A DNA stretch of 64,000 bases, taken from the NCBI GenBank assembly GCA_964386705.1, contig CAYLTY010000010.1:1-64000 (forward strand). Reading direction: 5' to 3'. Shown here piece by piece: positions 43,811-52,475 of the stretch. The notes beneath the pieces were generated by a model that saw nothing but the letters and a program-made list of their open reading frames with translations, did not search any database and was not told the DNA's origin. Position numbers and translations under genes: made by a program. This DNA is from AM-0621 sp964386705. Lineage in GTDB: Bacteria > Planctomycetota > Planctomycetia > Planctomycetales > Planctomycetaceae. Numbering within the stretch: position 1 is the stretch's first letter; each line of letters starts with the position of its first letter.

Positions 43811-44887
43811 TCAATCACCGAGGGCTTTCGTCAGATCTTTCAGCGGAACGGCGGCGCCATTCTTGGTCTTACTTTCTTCCGCCGCCTGGATCAGAGCGAA
43901 GATCTCCAATGTCTCCGCAGGCGTGACGGGAGGCTGGCCGCCTTTGAGGAACTTGGCCATCTCGATGGCAAGGCCTTCGTAGCCGACGTACTTGTCGGTC
44001 GTCGGGACGATGCCTTTCACGGGCACGCCGTGACCGTAAATGCCAGCAGGGGAAACGCCTTTCTCTCCGAAGACGGTTGCGCTGTACTTCACCGCGCCTT
44101 CTTTGATGCCGCGATAGGTACCGATGCGGCCGTCCTTCCAGGTCACCGTGAAGCACTCCGCAGACGGGCTTGATGCGCAGGACACCGATGCGACGCCCGG
44201 TCCCATGATAGTCACCAGGGTCTCAATGCTATGAAGCGGACGCGTGAATTTGTCGGCTTCGGGAGCGTTGACAGTCCAGCCGCCGTAGACGTCACAACCA
44301 ATGACCTTACCGACCTCAGGATGGTCGCGCATGCCGCTGAAGCCGCCGCTGAAGCGATGCTGAGAACTGCTCCAGCACGGTGTTTTGGTTTCCTTGGCCA
44401 GCTTCAGAATGGCAATCGCATCTTCGGGCGAAGACGCCAGCGGTCGACTGATGAAGAGTCGCTTACCAGCCTTCAGCACGGGTGTTGCCTGAGCGAGATG
44501 CTGGCGGCCATCCATGCTGAAGATCATGACGGCATCACACTTCTTGAGCAGTTCGTCGATCGAGTTGACCATCTCAATCGGTGGCACGGCGTCTTTAGGA
44601 TCCTTGGGCTTCTGGTACATGTTCGAGAGCTGTGCTTTCCACTGCTCTTGCAGCTTCTCGCTGTCAGGATAGTCCGGGCTGATGACTGGATAGGCCGCGA
44701 CGACTCGCACGCCCGCGAACACACCTTCGGCATGCGGGCGGTTGAGGAACTCGGTGTAGGCCACCGAACCGAAATTATCGATTCCCAACAGGCCGACCCG
44801 AACTGGTTCGTCCGCCTGAACTCGCCCGACAAGATTGAAGAGCGTCAACGTGGCCAGCAGAAACAGCGTGCGAGCAATCCGAATCAT
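43811..44887 (-). CDS. exported Gfo/Idh/MocA-family oxidoreductase-like protein
   Basis: 358 residues. A Sec-type signal peptide (MIRIARTLFLLATLTLFNLVGRVQA in parts) precedes the nucleotide-binding Rossmann start 'VRVGLLGIDNFGSVAYTEFL', a degenerate version of 'G.GxxG'. The central 'CDAVMIFSMDGRQHLAQATPVLKAGKRLFISRPLASSPEDAIAILK' (in parts) is the Gfo/Idh signature with the R-P motif instead of E-K-P, so the catalytic Lys is missing. The ATG at 44887 has AGGAG 8 nt before. Planctomycetes carry many such exported relatives, whose substrates are unknown. Minus-strand neighbour of the DUF1501 gene; a long inverted repeat lies between them. Confidence 0.85.
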   Translation of the reverse strand: MIRIARTLFLLATLTLFNLVGRVQADEPVRVGLLGIDNFGSVAYTEFLNRPHAEGVFAGVRVVAAYPVISPDYPDSEKLQEQWKAQLSNMYQKPKDPKDAVPPIEMVNSIDELLKKCDAVMIFSMDGRQHLAQATPVLKAGKRLFISRPLASSPEDAIAILKLAKETKTPCWSSSQHRFSGGFSGMRDHPEVGKVIGCDVYGGWTVNAPEADKFTRPLHSIETLVTIMGPGVASVSCASSPSAECFTVTWKDGRIGTYRGIKEGAVKYSATVFGEKGVSPAGIYGHGVPVKGIVPTTDKYVGYEGLAIEMAKFLKGGQPPVTPAETLEIFALIQAAEESKTKNGAAVPLKDLTKALGD

Positions 44888-44919
44888 GAAGCGCTCCTGA
44901 AGCTGAATGAAAATGAAAA

Positions 44920-45018
44920 AGCCACGCGTGGAACACTGATGAAACACAGATAAAAGGAACTCAAGCCAGTTGTCTGCTCGTTCCTGATCTGCGTTTCATC
45001 AGTGTTTCATCCGTGGCT
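44920..45018. repeat. long inverted repeat built from CCACG.ATGAAACACTGATGAAAC units
   Basis: A left arm at 44920-44951 and a right arm at 44987-45018 pair over 32 positions with four mismatches. Inside, GGAAC (44956-44960) and GTTCC (44980-44984) extend the pairing. The arm itself repeats 'GATGAAACAC', so it has internal tandem structure. The sequence lies between two minus-strand genes. It resembles dispersed palindromic elements seen repeatedly in planctomycete genomes (recollection, not checked). Confidence 0.7.
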
Positions 45019-45040
45019 GAAAAGCTGCGAAGTCGTCGTG

Positions 45041-46345
45041 TCAGATCAGGGCTTTGATCGGATCGCCGTTCTCAATCATGTAGACGGGCCGACCCGCCTG
45101 ATTGACGAGTTGTGCCTTGTGGTCAAGACCTAGCGTGACGAAGAGAGTGGCCATCAAGTCCTGTGGAGTGATCGGATCGGTGGCCGGACGGGTCAGTTTG
45201 GAATCGGACTCGCCGATCACCTGTCCCATGCGGAGGCCACCACCAGCCAGTGCGAGCGTACTGAGCGGTGCCCAGTGATCGCGGCCAGCATTTCGGTTGA
45301 TGCGGGGCGTGCGGCCGAACTCACCGCTGATCACGAGCAGAATGTCATCCTGCAGACCACGATCATGGAGGTCTTCCAGGAATGCGCCGACGGCTCGATC
45401 TAGTTGCGGAGCACGCTGATTCATGGCTCGCTGAATCGTGCCGTGCATGTCCCAGCCGCCGTAGTTCAGAGTGACGAAACCGCAACCGGCCTCGCACAGC
45501 CGACGGGCCACCAGCATCTGCTCGCCCAGATCTTTGCCGTACTTGTCCCGGGTCTTGGCGTCCTCCTTGCGGACATCGAATGCTTCAGGAGCGTTGCCGA
45601 GGATCAGATTGAAGGCCTGTTGCTCGAACGCATCAAGGCCATTCATCAGGCCGGTTCGGTCGGCGTCACGCTGGAAACGGTCGAAGCCTTCCAGTAACCC
45701 GCGACGATCCGCCAGTCGATCGGTGGTCGTGCGGACTGTCATGTTGTTGCGACCTTCGGACGACGTCCCGAAGGGTGCGTAGGCCGTGCCGAGGAAGGCC
45801 GGGCCGTCGGAACCGATGGAACTCAGCCGCACGTAGGTCGGCATGCCAGTTTCAGAATGGTTGGCTCCCCTGATCTTCGCCGTGATCGATCCGATCGATG
45901 GCCGGGTTGGCTGGCCACCGTTGTCGATGGCCTTGTTGTCGTAGCCCGTCATCAGGAAGTGCGTGCCGCCGCCGTGACCGCTATTTGTGTGAGCGAAGGA
46001 ACGCACGAAAGCCATTTTGTCGGCGTGCTGAGCCATCCGTTCAAAGTTGCCGCCGAGCGTGACGCCCGGCAGTTTCGTCTGCACTTCACCCGTCACGCTG
46101 CGGTATTCGACGGGAGCTGACATCTTCGGATCAAAAGTCTCCACATGTGTTGGGCCACCGCCTAACCACAGCCAGACAATCGACTTGTTGCGAACGGGCA
46201 GCCCTGAGTTGGCCGCCTGTGCTTTCGCTGCCAGCAGACTCGGCAGACTAAGGCCAGCCAGCCCCAAAGTGCCGACCTTCAGAAAATCGCGGCGCGTGGT
46301 TCCGCCACAATCACGAGAGCGGCGCAAACCTTGAATTGTCAGCAT
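45041..46345 (-). CDS. DUF1501-family exported protein
   Basis: 434 residues. 'TTRRDFLKVGTLGLAGLSLPSL' (in parts) near residue 17 is a twin-arginine signal. The rest matches DUF1501: 'SIVWLWLGGGPTHVETFDPK', 'GVTLGGNFERMAQHADKMAFVRSFAHTNSGHGGGTHFLMTGY' (in parts), and 'ILLVISGEFGRTPRINRNAGRDHWAP' (in parts). The fold belongs to the alkaline phosphatase/sulfatase superfamily, although the formylglycine residue is not seen. The ATG at 46345 is preferred over an in-frame codon 12 residues earlier, with AAGGA ahead of it. Function unknown in this family. Confidence 0.9.
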   Translation of the reverse strand: MLTIQGLRRSRDCGGTTRRDFLKVGTLGLAGLSLPSLLAAKAQAANSGLPVRNKSIVWLWLGGGPTHVETFDPKMSAPVEYRSVTGEVQTKLPGVTLGGNFERMAQHADKMAFVRSFAHTNSGHGGGTHFLMTGYDNKAIDNGGQPTRPSIGSITAKIRGANHSETGMPTYVRLSSIGSDGPAFLGTAYAPFGTSSEGRNNMTVRTTTDRLADRRGLLEGFDRFQRDADRTGLMNGLDAFEQQAFNLILGNAPEAFDVRKEDAKTRDKYGKDLGEQMLVARRLCEAGCGFVTLNYGGWDMHGTIQRAMNQRAPQLDRAVGAFLEDLHDRGLQDDILLVISGEFGRTPRINRNAGRDHWAPLSTLALAGGGLRMGQVIGESDSKLTRPATDPITPQDLMATLFVTLGLDHKAQLVNQAGRPVYMIENGDPIKALI

Positions 46346-46666
46346 GGCTTTGGTCCTTTTCGAGGAAATCAGGTCAAGCACACAGCGACTGATGCGACAG
46401 GATGAGTCAACAAACTGGATTCGATAGTCGTAATTAAAGTGCCATCAAGCACAACTTGCATTGGAATTTGCCGATGCGTTGTCTAAAGCACAAGTGGTTT
46501 TTACCGCTATTGAGAGAATTCCAAACTCGCTTGTGGCAAGTCGAAGCGTCCACAAGAATCATTACCGCTCTGGATCAGCCGAACTTGAGAAGTTGAGCTA
46601 GTCTGGTCGATGCTCTGGAGAGGCATTGCGTGAGGATGAATCGCCCGTTTTTCACTTGAGGTAAAC
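46346..46666. other. 321-nt divergent promoter region
   Basis: The region separates the DUF1501 gene (minus) from the ferredoxin gene (plus). It is moderately AT-rich between 46400 and 46560. TTGACT occurs on the minus strand at 46410-46405, but no well placed -10 was found. No gene is supported. Confidence 0.4.
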
Positions 46667-47056
46667 ATGGCCAAGCAAGGCGCGCGTAAGAAGCTCCCCA
46701 AAGAAGTTGCGGTCATCAACGCTGACAATTGCACGGGTTGCGAGTCGTGCCTCGAAGTTTGCCCGGTGGACTGCATCCAGAAGGTGCCCGGCGAGTCGAT
46801 CTCCTGTCTGCAAAGTTTTTGCGAGATCGACGTTGAGCGTTGCGTGGGCTGCGAAGTCTGCGTGCACATCCCCGGAAAGAAGTCCGATCCTTACGAATTA
46901 ACAGTTTGCCCGTGGGACGCGATCGAAATGGTCCCGACAGTGGACGTTGCCTGGCACGTCGCGAATAAGGGTGGGCCGGAAGAGTACATCCGCGAAAACT
47001 GGGAACGCGTGGTGGAACCTGCAATCCGCATGTCGGAACTTGCGGCAGCCCAGTGA
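46667..47056 (+). CDS. 2x[4Fe-4S] ferredoxin
   Basis: 129 residues. The first cluster motif is 'CTGCESCLEVCPVDC' near residues 22-36; the second is 'CVGCEVCVHIPGKKSDPYELTVCPWDAI' (in parts, about 58-85), in which the usual third spacing is enlarged by a loop. The protein is soluble and basic at the N-terminus. It could carry electrons for a redox enzyme, but no partner enzyme adjoins it. GAGGT lies 5 nt ahead of ATG. A gap of 63 nt leads to the DUF1592 gene on the same strand. Confidence 0.9.
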   Translation: MAKQGARKKLPKEVAVINADNCTGCESCLEVCPVDCIQKVPGESISCLQSFCEIDVERCVGCEVCVHIPGKKSDPYELTVCPWDAIEMVPTVDVAWHVANKGGPEEYIRENWERVVEPAIRMSELAAAQ

Positions 47057-47119
47057 CATCAGCAGTGGACGCCGTCGGGAGTGGAGTTCTCTGCAAAAAG
47101 TTCGCATTGAGTCTCCCAC

Positions 47120-49849
47120 ATGGCTCCACGTTCTTCGATTTCTTCCGTCTGTCCGGAGTGCGGCTTTCGATTCAAGGTCGATAGCAAGTACGCCGGTCGT
47201 CGTGCGCGCTGCCCGCGTGAAGAATGTGGGACCACCTTTCAGATTCCCGCCGCTCAAGAAGAACCGCATCGGCTGAGCGATCTGGACGAGACTCAACGAG
47301 TATCTGGGCCTCGCACTGCTGGTTCCAAAGCGAAGACTCCGGTTCGGCGAGCGATCGCGCCACGAGCAGAGGCAACTGCGGATGATCACGTTGACCTCGA
47401 GGCACGCGATGTGAGTTCCCGCCGCTCGCGTTCATCTGCTGCATCGACGCGGCGTGCGGTGAAAGCGAAGTCGTCGCCGCTGAAGGCTTTGAACCGTGAC
47501 TGGTTCCTGAAGCGTTGGCCAATGCTGGTCGGCGTTGGTTGCCTGCTGTTGGCTGGCCTAGGTCTGGCGTTCGCCCCGCGTGGTACTCGCACAGCGGACG
47601 GTCGAGTGATCCCCGTCGCTGAAGCCGTGGTGGTGAAGCCGGACCTCTTCAAGACTCAAGTACAGCCGTTCGTGCAGAAGCACTGTGTGGAGTGCCACTC
47701 GAAGGAAGACGCGGAAGGCGGGATTGATCTCACCAAGTACGAGAACCCGGACACCTTCATCAAGGGCGACGCGCGGAAGACTTGGGAGAAGGTGCTGGCG
47801 ATGCTCGAGATCGGGGCGATGCCGCCGCCCGACTCGCCTCAACCCGAAATCAAAGACAAAGAGGCGGTCGTTGCCTGGTTGAACGACAAGCTGTTCAACC
47901 TCGACTGCAATATGATCAGCGATCCGGGCCGAGTCACCATCCGCCGCCTGAATCGCGCCGAGTACAACAACACCGTTCGCGACTTGCTGGGCGTGAACTT
48001 TCAGCCGGCCGATGATTTTCCATCCGACGATGTTGGCTACGGCTTCGACAACATCGGCGATGTGCTGTCGCTTACGCCGTTGCTGATGGAGAAGTACCTC
48101 GACGCTGCGGAGAAGATCACCGACCAGGCGATCCCCGTCAGCAGCGGCAAGCCCAACAAACAGCACTTCGCCGCGAAGGCACTGAAGACGAACGGTAAGT
48201 TCGAGATCATGGACGATGGCTTCTACGGGCTGATTTCGGCAGGTTCGGTGTACTTCGACTACGAGGCCAAGACTGACGGCGTCTATACCATTTCGATTAT
48301 CGCGAAAGCTCAGCAGCACGGCAAAGACCTCGCGCACATGGATCTGCAGGTCGACAACAAGTTGCAGAAGGGCTTCGACGTCCGCGGCAACATGCGCACC
48401 AACGACTACGGCCATCAGATGCCTCTGAAGGCTGGCACTCATCGCATTAACGTCGAATTCACGAACGATTTCTGGGAACGTGACAAGGGCGACCGCAATT
48501 TGTACGTCAGCCAGATCGATGTGATCGCGCCGGCAATTGTGCCCCCTCTAACTGGCTTCGTGTCGACCCGTCCCGGCAACGGTAAGTCGGTGCACGACGC
48601 CGCTGTCGAGGTACTGAAGCCGTTCGTGACGCGTGCTTTTCGACGACCGGGCACGGATGACGAACTCAGCAAGTTCGTGGCGATCACCGAAGCCGCCGTC
48701 AAAGATGGTGAGCCGTTTGATCGAGCGATTCAATACGCCGTGCAAGGCGTGTTGATCTCGCCCTCCTTCCTGTTCCGCGTTGAGACCGATGCGAAACCGA
48801 ACGATCCTCGCGCCGAACACGTCGTGACGGATTACGAATTGGCGTCGCGAGTGTCCTACTTCGTGTGGAGCAGTATGCCTGACCAGGAATTGTTTGATCT
48901 GGCTTCGCGCGGCGAGCTTCGCAAGCCGGAGATTCTGGATCAGCAGGTCAAGCGGATGCTGAAGGACTCGAAGTCACGAGCCCTGGCCGACAACTTCGCC
49001 GCGCAATGGCTCAACCTGCGGAGCCTTGATGAGTTCGAAGCCGACACCAAGCTGTTCCCCGAGTTCTCCTCGCAACTGCGTGACGACATGCGGGCCGAAA
49101 CTTTGCTGGTTTTTGAATCGATCGTGAAAGAAGACCGCAGCATTCTGGATTTCCTGGATGCGGATTTCACGTTCGTCAATCCGCGACTGGCCAAGCTGTA
49201 CGGTCTGCCCGCGCCGAAGGCGGACAAGTTTGAGAAGGTGCCGCTCAATGTGTCTCAGCGTGCGGGTGTGCTCACACACGCCAGCATCCTGACGCTGACC
49301 TCGAACCCCGATCGCACGTCGCCGGTGAAACGTGGTAAGTGGATCATGGAGAATATTCTCGGTACTCCGCCGCCACCTCCACCGCCCAACGTGCCAGACT
49401 TGGAAGAGACGTCCAAGGCCCGGCCTGAAGCGTCACTCCGCGAGGCGTTGGCCGTGCATCGCGAAAGTCCGGTTTGTGCGTCCTGTCACACAACGATGGA
49501 CGTGCTGGGTTTCGGGTTTGAGAACTTCAATGCGATTGGACAGTGGCGTGACCGTGATGGCACTCATCCGGTGGATGCCTCAGGAACGCTGCCGTCGGGC
49601 GAATCGTTCAAGAGTGCCGTGGAACTGGTGCGTATCTTGAAGGGGCGTCAAAAACAGTTCAGCCGGACGTTGTCCGAAAAACTTTTGACTTATGCGTTAG
49701 GCCGCGGATTGGAATACTATGACCGCTGCGCCGTCGACGAAGTGATGAAGCGGCTCGATGGCCAGAATCACAAGTTTTCGGCCATGATTCTTGGTATTGT
49801 GAACAGTCGACCGTTCCAGCAGCGTCGAGGTGACGGCGAACGGGATTAG
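47120..49849 (+). CDS. DUF1592-type cytochrome-domain protein with zinc-ribbon N-terminus
   Basis: 909 residues. N-terminal zinc ribbon C11-x2-C14, C31-x4-C36; a charged low-complexity linker to about residue 125; a membrane segment at about 133-152; then a cytochrome c motif CVECH at 189-193 in the exported part. Residues 260-790 hold the DUF1587/1595/1592/1588/1585 series: 'VTIRRLNRAEYNNTVRDLLGVNF' in parts, 'RRPGTDDELSKFV', 'YELASRVSYFVWSSMPD' and a second CxxCH at 786-790 (CASCHTTMDVLGFGFENF in parts). Known only as planctomycete 'PSD-like' proteins of unproven role, perhaps in heme-dependent degradation. Followed by the DUF1552 gene. Confidence 0.88.
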   Translation: MAPRSSISSVCPECGFRFKVDSKYAGRRARCPREECGTTFQIPAAQEEPHRLSDLDETQRVSGPRTAGSKAKTPVRRAIAPRAEATADDHVDLEARDVSSRRSRSSAASTRRAVKAKSSPLKALNRDWFLKRWPMLVGVGCLLLAGLGLAFAPRGTRTADGRVIPVAEAVVVKPDLFKTQVQPFVQKHCVECHSKEDAEGGIDLTKYENPDTFIKGDARKTWEKVLAMLEIGAMPPPDSPQPEIKDKEAVVAWLNDKLFNLDCNMISDPGRVTIRRLNRAEYNNTVRDLLGVNFQPADDFPSDDVGYGFDNIGDVLSLTPLLMEKYLDAAEKITDQAIPVSSGKPNKQHFAAKALKTNGKFEIMDDGFYGLISAGSVYFDYEAKTDGVYTISIIAKAQQHGKDLAHMDLQVDNKLQKGFDVRGNMRTNDYGHQMPLKAGTHRINVEFTNDFWERDKGDRNLYVSQIDVIAPAIVPPLTGFVSTRPGNGKSVHDAAVEVLKPFVTRAFRRPGTDDELSKFVAITEAAVKDGEPFDRAIQYAVQGVLISPSFLFRVETDAKPNDPRAEHVVTDYELASRVSYFVWSSMPDQELFDLASRGELRKPEILDQQVKRMLKDSKSRALADNFAAQWLNLRSLDEFEADTKLFPEFSSQLRDDMRAETLLVFESIVKEDRSILDFLDADFTFVNPRLAKLYGLPAPKADKFEKVPLNVSQRAGVLTHASILTLTSNPDRTSPVKRGKWIMENILGTPPPPPPPNVPDLEETSKARPEASLREALAVHRESPVCASCHTTMDVLGFGFENFNAIGQWRDRDGTHPVDASGTLPSGESFKSAVELVRILKGRQKQFSRTLSEKLLTYALGRGLEYYDRCAVDEVMKRLDGQNHKFSAMILGIVNSRPFQQRRGDGERD

Positions 49850-49883
49850 TGTCGGATCATTCGGAAGCGTTGAGGGATCTCAC

Positions 49884-51242
49884 ATGCCTGCATTCATTTC
49901 GCGAACACAGCCGATGGCTCGCCGCACGTTTCTGCGCGGGGCCAGTGCCCTGATGGGCTTGCCGCTGCTCAACGCGATGTTGCCCGTGAATGGCTTGGCT
50001 GCAGGACCGACATCGTCCGCTGCTCCGTTGCGAATGGGGTTCGTGTTCTTCCCCAACGGGGCAATTATGCCCAGTTGGACACCTTCTTCAGCGGGTGAAG
50101 ATTACAAGCTGTCTGAGACTCTGCAGCCGCTGAACCCGTTCAAGTCGGACCTGCTCGTGCTGTCTGGTCTTGGTCAGGACAAGGGGCGGGCTCACGGTGA
50201 CGGTCCGGGCGACCATGCTCGTTCCGCAGCGACATTTCTCACCGGGATGCACCCGGTCAAGACGTCCGGCGCTGACATCAAGGTCGGCGTTTCGGTCGAT
50301 CAGATTGCCGCGCAAGTTGTCGGCAAGGACACGCGCTTCCCGTCGCTGGAACTCGGCTTGGAAGGGGGGCGTACTTCCGGCAATTGCGACTCGGGATATA
50401 GCTGCGCGTACTCGTCAACGATTTCCTGGAAGTCGCCGACCACTCCCATGTCGAAGGAAGTGAACCCGGCCCTGGTCTTCGAGCGACTCTTCGGCTCCGG
50501 CAGTGAATCTCCGGAACAACGAGCCAAGCGCGCCAAGTACCGCCGCAGCATCCTCGACACCGTGGCCGGTGATGCGAGCAACCTGAAAGAAAAGCTCGGA
50601 CAGACCGACCGTCGTAAGCTCGACGAGTATTTCACGAGTGTTCGCGAGATCGAACAACGTATCGAGCAGGCCGAGAAGGAAGCTCAGCAGGCGAAGCCGG
50701 ACTTTGAAATTCCAACTGGCATCCCGAAGGACACCACCGAGCACATGCGGTTGATGTATGACCTGCTGGTGCTGTCGTTCCGCACGAACTCAACCCGAGT
50801 CGCCACCTACATGCTCGCCAACGAAGGCAGCAACCGCAGCTATCCGCAAGCGGGGGTTAGCGCTGGCCACCATCAGCTCTCGCATCACAAGAACGAAGAA
50901 AAGCCGATCGCGCAGATTCGCAAGATCGACCTCTATCTCGTCGAGCAGTTCGCTTACTTCTTGAAGAAGATGAAAGAGACACCGGAAGGCGAAGGCTCAT
51001 TGCTCGATCATTCCATGATCGTGTTCGGCTCCGGGCTGGGCGACGGCAACCGCCACGACCACGGCAGCTTGCCCGTCGTACTCGCTGGTAAGGGTAGCGG
51101 AACGATCAAGACCGGCAGCCACATCCGCCTCTCCAATGAAACTCCGCTCAACAACCTGTTCCTGTCGATGTTGCACCGAGTCGGTAGCAAAGACGAACGC
51201 TTCGGCGACAGCACGGGCGAGCTGAAGGTGATCGACGCGTAG
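49884..51242 (+). CDS. DUF1552-family exported protein
   Basis: 452 residues. 'MARRTFLRGASALMGLPLLN' (in parts) is a twin-arginine signal. 'MGFVFFPNGAIMPSWTP', 'DLLVLSGLGQDKGRAHGDGPGDHARSAATFLTG' (in parts), 'SLELGLEGG' and 'IVFGSGLGDGNRHDHGSLPVVLAG' (in parts) identify DUF1552, a sulfatase-fold relative always found beside DUF1592 genes in planctomycetes. The ATG at 49884 has GAGGG 7 nt ahead; an in-frame GTG at 49830 would overlap the DUF1592 gene. The pair probably forms an operon with the preceding gene. Activity unknown. Confidence 0.92.
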   Translation: MPAFISRTQPMARRTFLRGASALMGLPLLNAMLPVNGLAAGPTSSAAPLRMGFVFFPNGAIMPSWTPSSAGEDYKLSETLQPLNPFKSDLLVLSGLGQDKGRAHGDGPGDHARSAATFLTGMHPVKTSGADIKVGVSVDQIAAQVVGKDTRFPSLELGLEGGRTSGNCDSGYSCAYSSTISWKSPTTPMSKEVNPALVFERLFGSGSESPEQRAKRAKYRRSILDTVAGDASNLKEKLGQTDRRKLDEYFTSVREIEQRIEQAEKEAQQAKPDFEIPTGIPKDTTEHMRLMYDLLVLSFRTNSTRVATYMLANEGSNRSYPQAGVSAGHHQLSHHKNEEKPIAQIRKIDLYLVEQFAYFLKKMKETPEGEGSLLDHSMIVFGSGLGDGNRHDHGSLPVVLAGKGSGTIKTGSHIRLSNETPLNNLFLSMLHRVGSKDERFGDSTGELKVIDA

Positions 51243-51251
51243 GACCTCACT

Positions 51252-51338
51252 CCGCAGAGTTTGAAACGCAGAACGCGCCAGCCGCGGTGACGTTGAGGTA
51301 GCTCTCCGCGTTCTCTGCAACCTCAGTGGGCTCTGCGG
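51252..51338. repeat. inverted repeat of CCGCAGAG / CTCTGCGG elements
   Basis: CCGCAGAG at 51252-51259 and CTCTGCGG at 51331-51338 bracket further complementary pieces, e.g. 'CGCAGAACGCG' and 'CGCGTTCTCTGC'. The element sits between the stops of two convergent genes and can serve as a terminator. The 'CTCTGCGTTCTCTGC'-like wording recurs as dispersed repeats in many bacterial genomes (recollection only). Confidence 0.6.
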
Positions 51339-51372
51339 TTCAAGAATTGAATCGATCAGTTGATCGACTTCT

Positions 51373-52281
51373 TTACCGAGCCGCCGACTTCAGCCAGTCC
51401 AGATAGGGCTGTTGATCGAGCGAAAACATCTGCATGTGATCGGCTTGGGGTACAACGACAACCGCGGCGTGAGAGCCAATCGCGGTCGCGACCTCTTCCG
51501 CCTCTTGAGTTGTCGCGCGCTGATCAATACCGGCTGCGACGATCGTGACCGGTAGGCTTCTCGGGAAGTTGGAAGCTGCGTTGAGCGGGGAGATCTCATG
51601 CCAGTAGGGCAGTTTGATTTCTGCAGCCAATCGCAGGTTCCACCAAGCCAACTCCGCCAGCAGCGGTGGCAAGCGTAGTCGCAGTCGCTGTTGAACCGCC
51701 GTCGCCAGATCGCGATAGGGGCATTCCAGCAGCCAACCCGAAACGTCCGTCTCCAGTTCTGGCGCCGCGAAGATACTGGAAGCGGCACTAAGCGAACCGG
51801 CCCAGACAAGCAGTGGTTGAGTCGGGCAGCGCTGCTTCAGTTCTCTCACCGCAGCGATTACGTCGTGCTGCGCGGAATATCCAAAATCGTTGCGGTCGCC
51901 GGTTGAATCACCGTGAGCCCTGACGGTGACGGTGACGGTGAGCACCGAGCAGTGGGCAGTGAGCAGGAACTTCAGTTCTTCGAGGCGACTCGATCGCGAG
52001 GCCTGGTTGCCATGCAGCAGGACGACCGCAGGCTGAGAGATCTCACCCTGAAAGAACCAGGCGCCGAGTTCTTCGTGATCGCTTGTCCGCAATCTGACTT
52101 GCTCACCAACGTGCCCAGGAATGTCAGGCAGCGGTTCCTCAAACGGTCGCCGGGCGCGAGCCGTGAGTTCATCCACCGCTGCCAGTACTCCGAATGTCCA
52201 GACAATGGCGGAGACGGCGAGTAGGCAGAGCATCATCCTCAGCCAGCGGCGACGGCGAGGTGCAGGTGTACGGTCTGCCAT
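51373..52281 (-). CDS. alpha/beta-hydrolase fold protein, membrane-anchored
   Basis: 302 residues. One helix at about 13-37 (LRMMLCLLAVSAIVWTFGVLAA in parts) anchors it. The fold is seen in 'QPAVVLLHGNQASRSSRLEEL', the 'AHGDSTGDRNDFG' loop, 'LLVWAGSLSAASSIFAAPEL' (nucleophile elbow), and 'VPQADHMQMFSLD' with the catalytic His. The elbow reads A-G-S-L-S instead of G-x-S-x-G, so the Ser is kept but both glycines are changed. The ATG at 52281 is preferred over an in-frame codon 25 residues upstream, with GAGG ahead of it. Substrate unknown; a lysophospholipase-like role is only a guess. Confidence 0.82.
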   Translation of the reverse strand: MADRTPAPRRRRWLRMMLCLLAVSAIVWTFGVLAAVDELTARARRPFEEPLPDIPGHVGEQVRLRTSDHEELGAWFFQGEISQPAVVLLHGNQASRSSRLEELKFLLTAHCSVLTVTVTVRAHGDSTGDRNDFGYSAQHDVIAAVRELKQRCPTQPLLVWAGSLSAASSIFAAPELETDVSGWLLECPYRDLATAVQQRLRLRLPPLLAELAWWNLRLAAEIKLPYWHEISPLNAASNFPRSLPVTIVAAGIDQRATTQEAEEVATAIGSHAAVVVVPQADHMQMFSLDQQPYLDWLKSAAR

Positions 52282-52475
52282 GCTCAAAAACCTCAGTGCG
52301 GACAGGGAGAGCGAACAATTTTGCTCACCGGCGGCGAATTTACGCCGCAATCTCAACGCAACCCGCAGGATCCGGACAATCGCTCAAGTCAACGTATCCG
52401 GCAAGTCGAAAGCAACGAGGAGAGACGTTGTGAATACGGGGCCGGTCTACGTCTGCCTCAAGTCCCAACTGGTGG

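Noticed and set aside
47558..48442. A 294-codon minus-strand frame opposite the DUF1592 gene
   Set aside because: Antisense to a gene with matching DUF motifs and CxxCH motifs; no pattern in the minus-strand frame.
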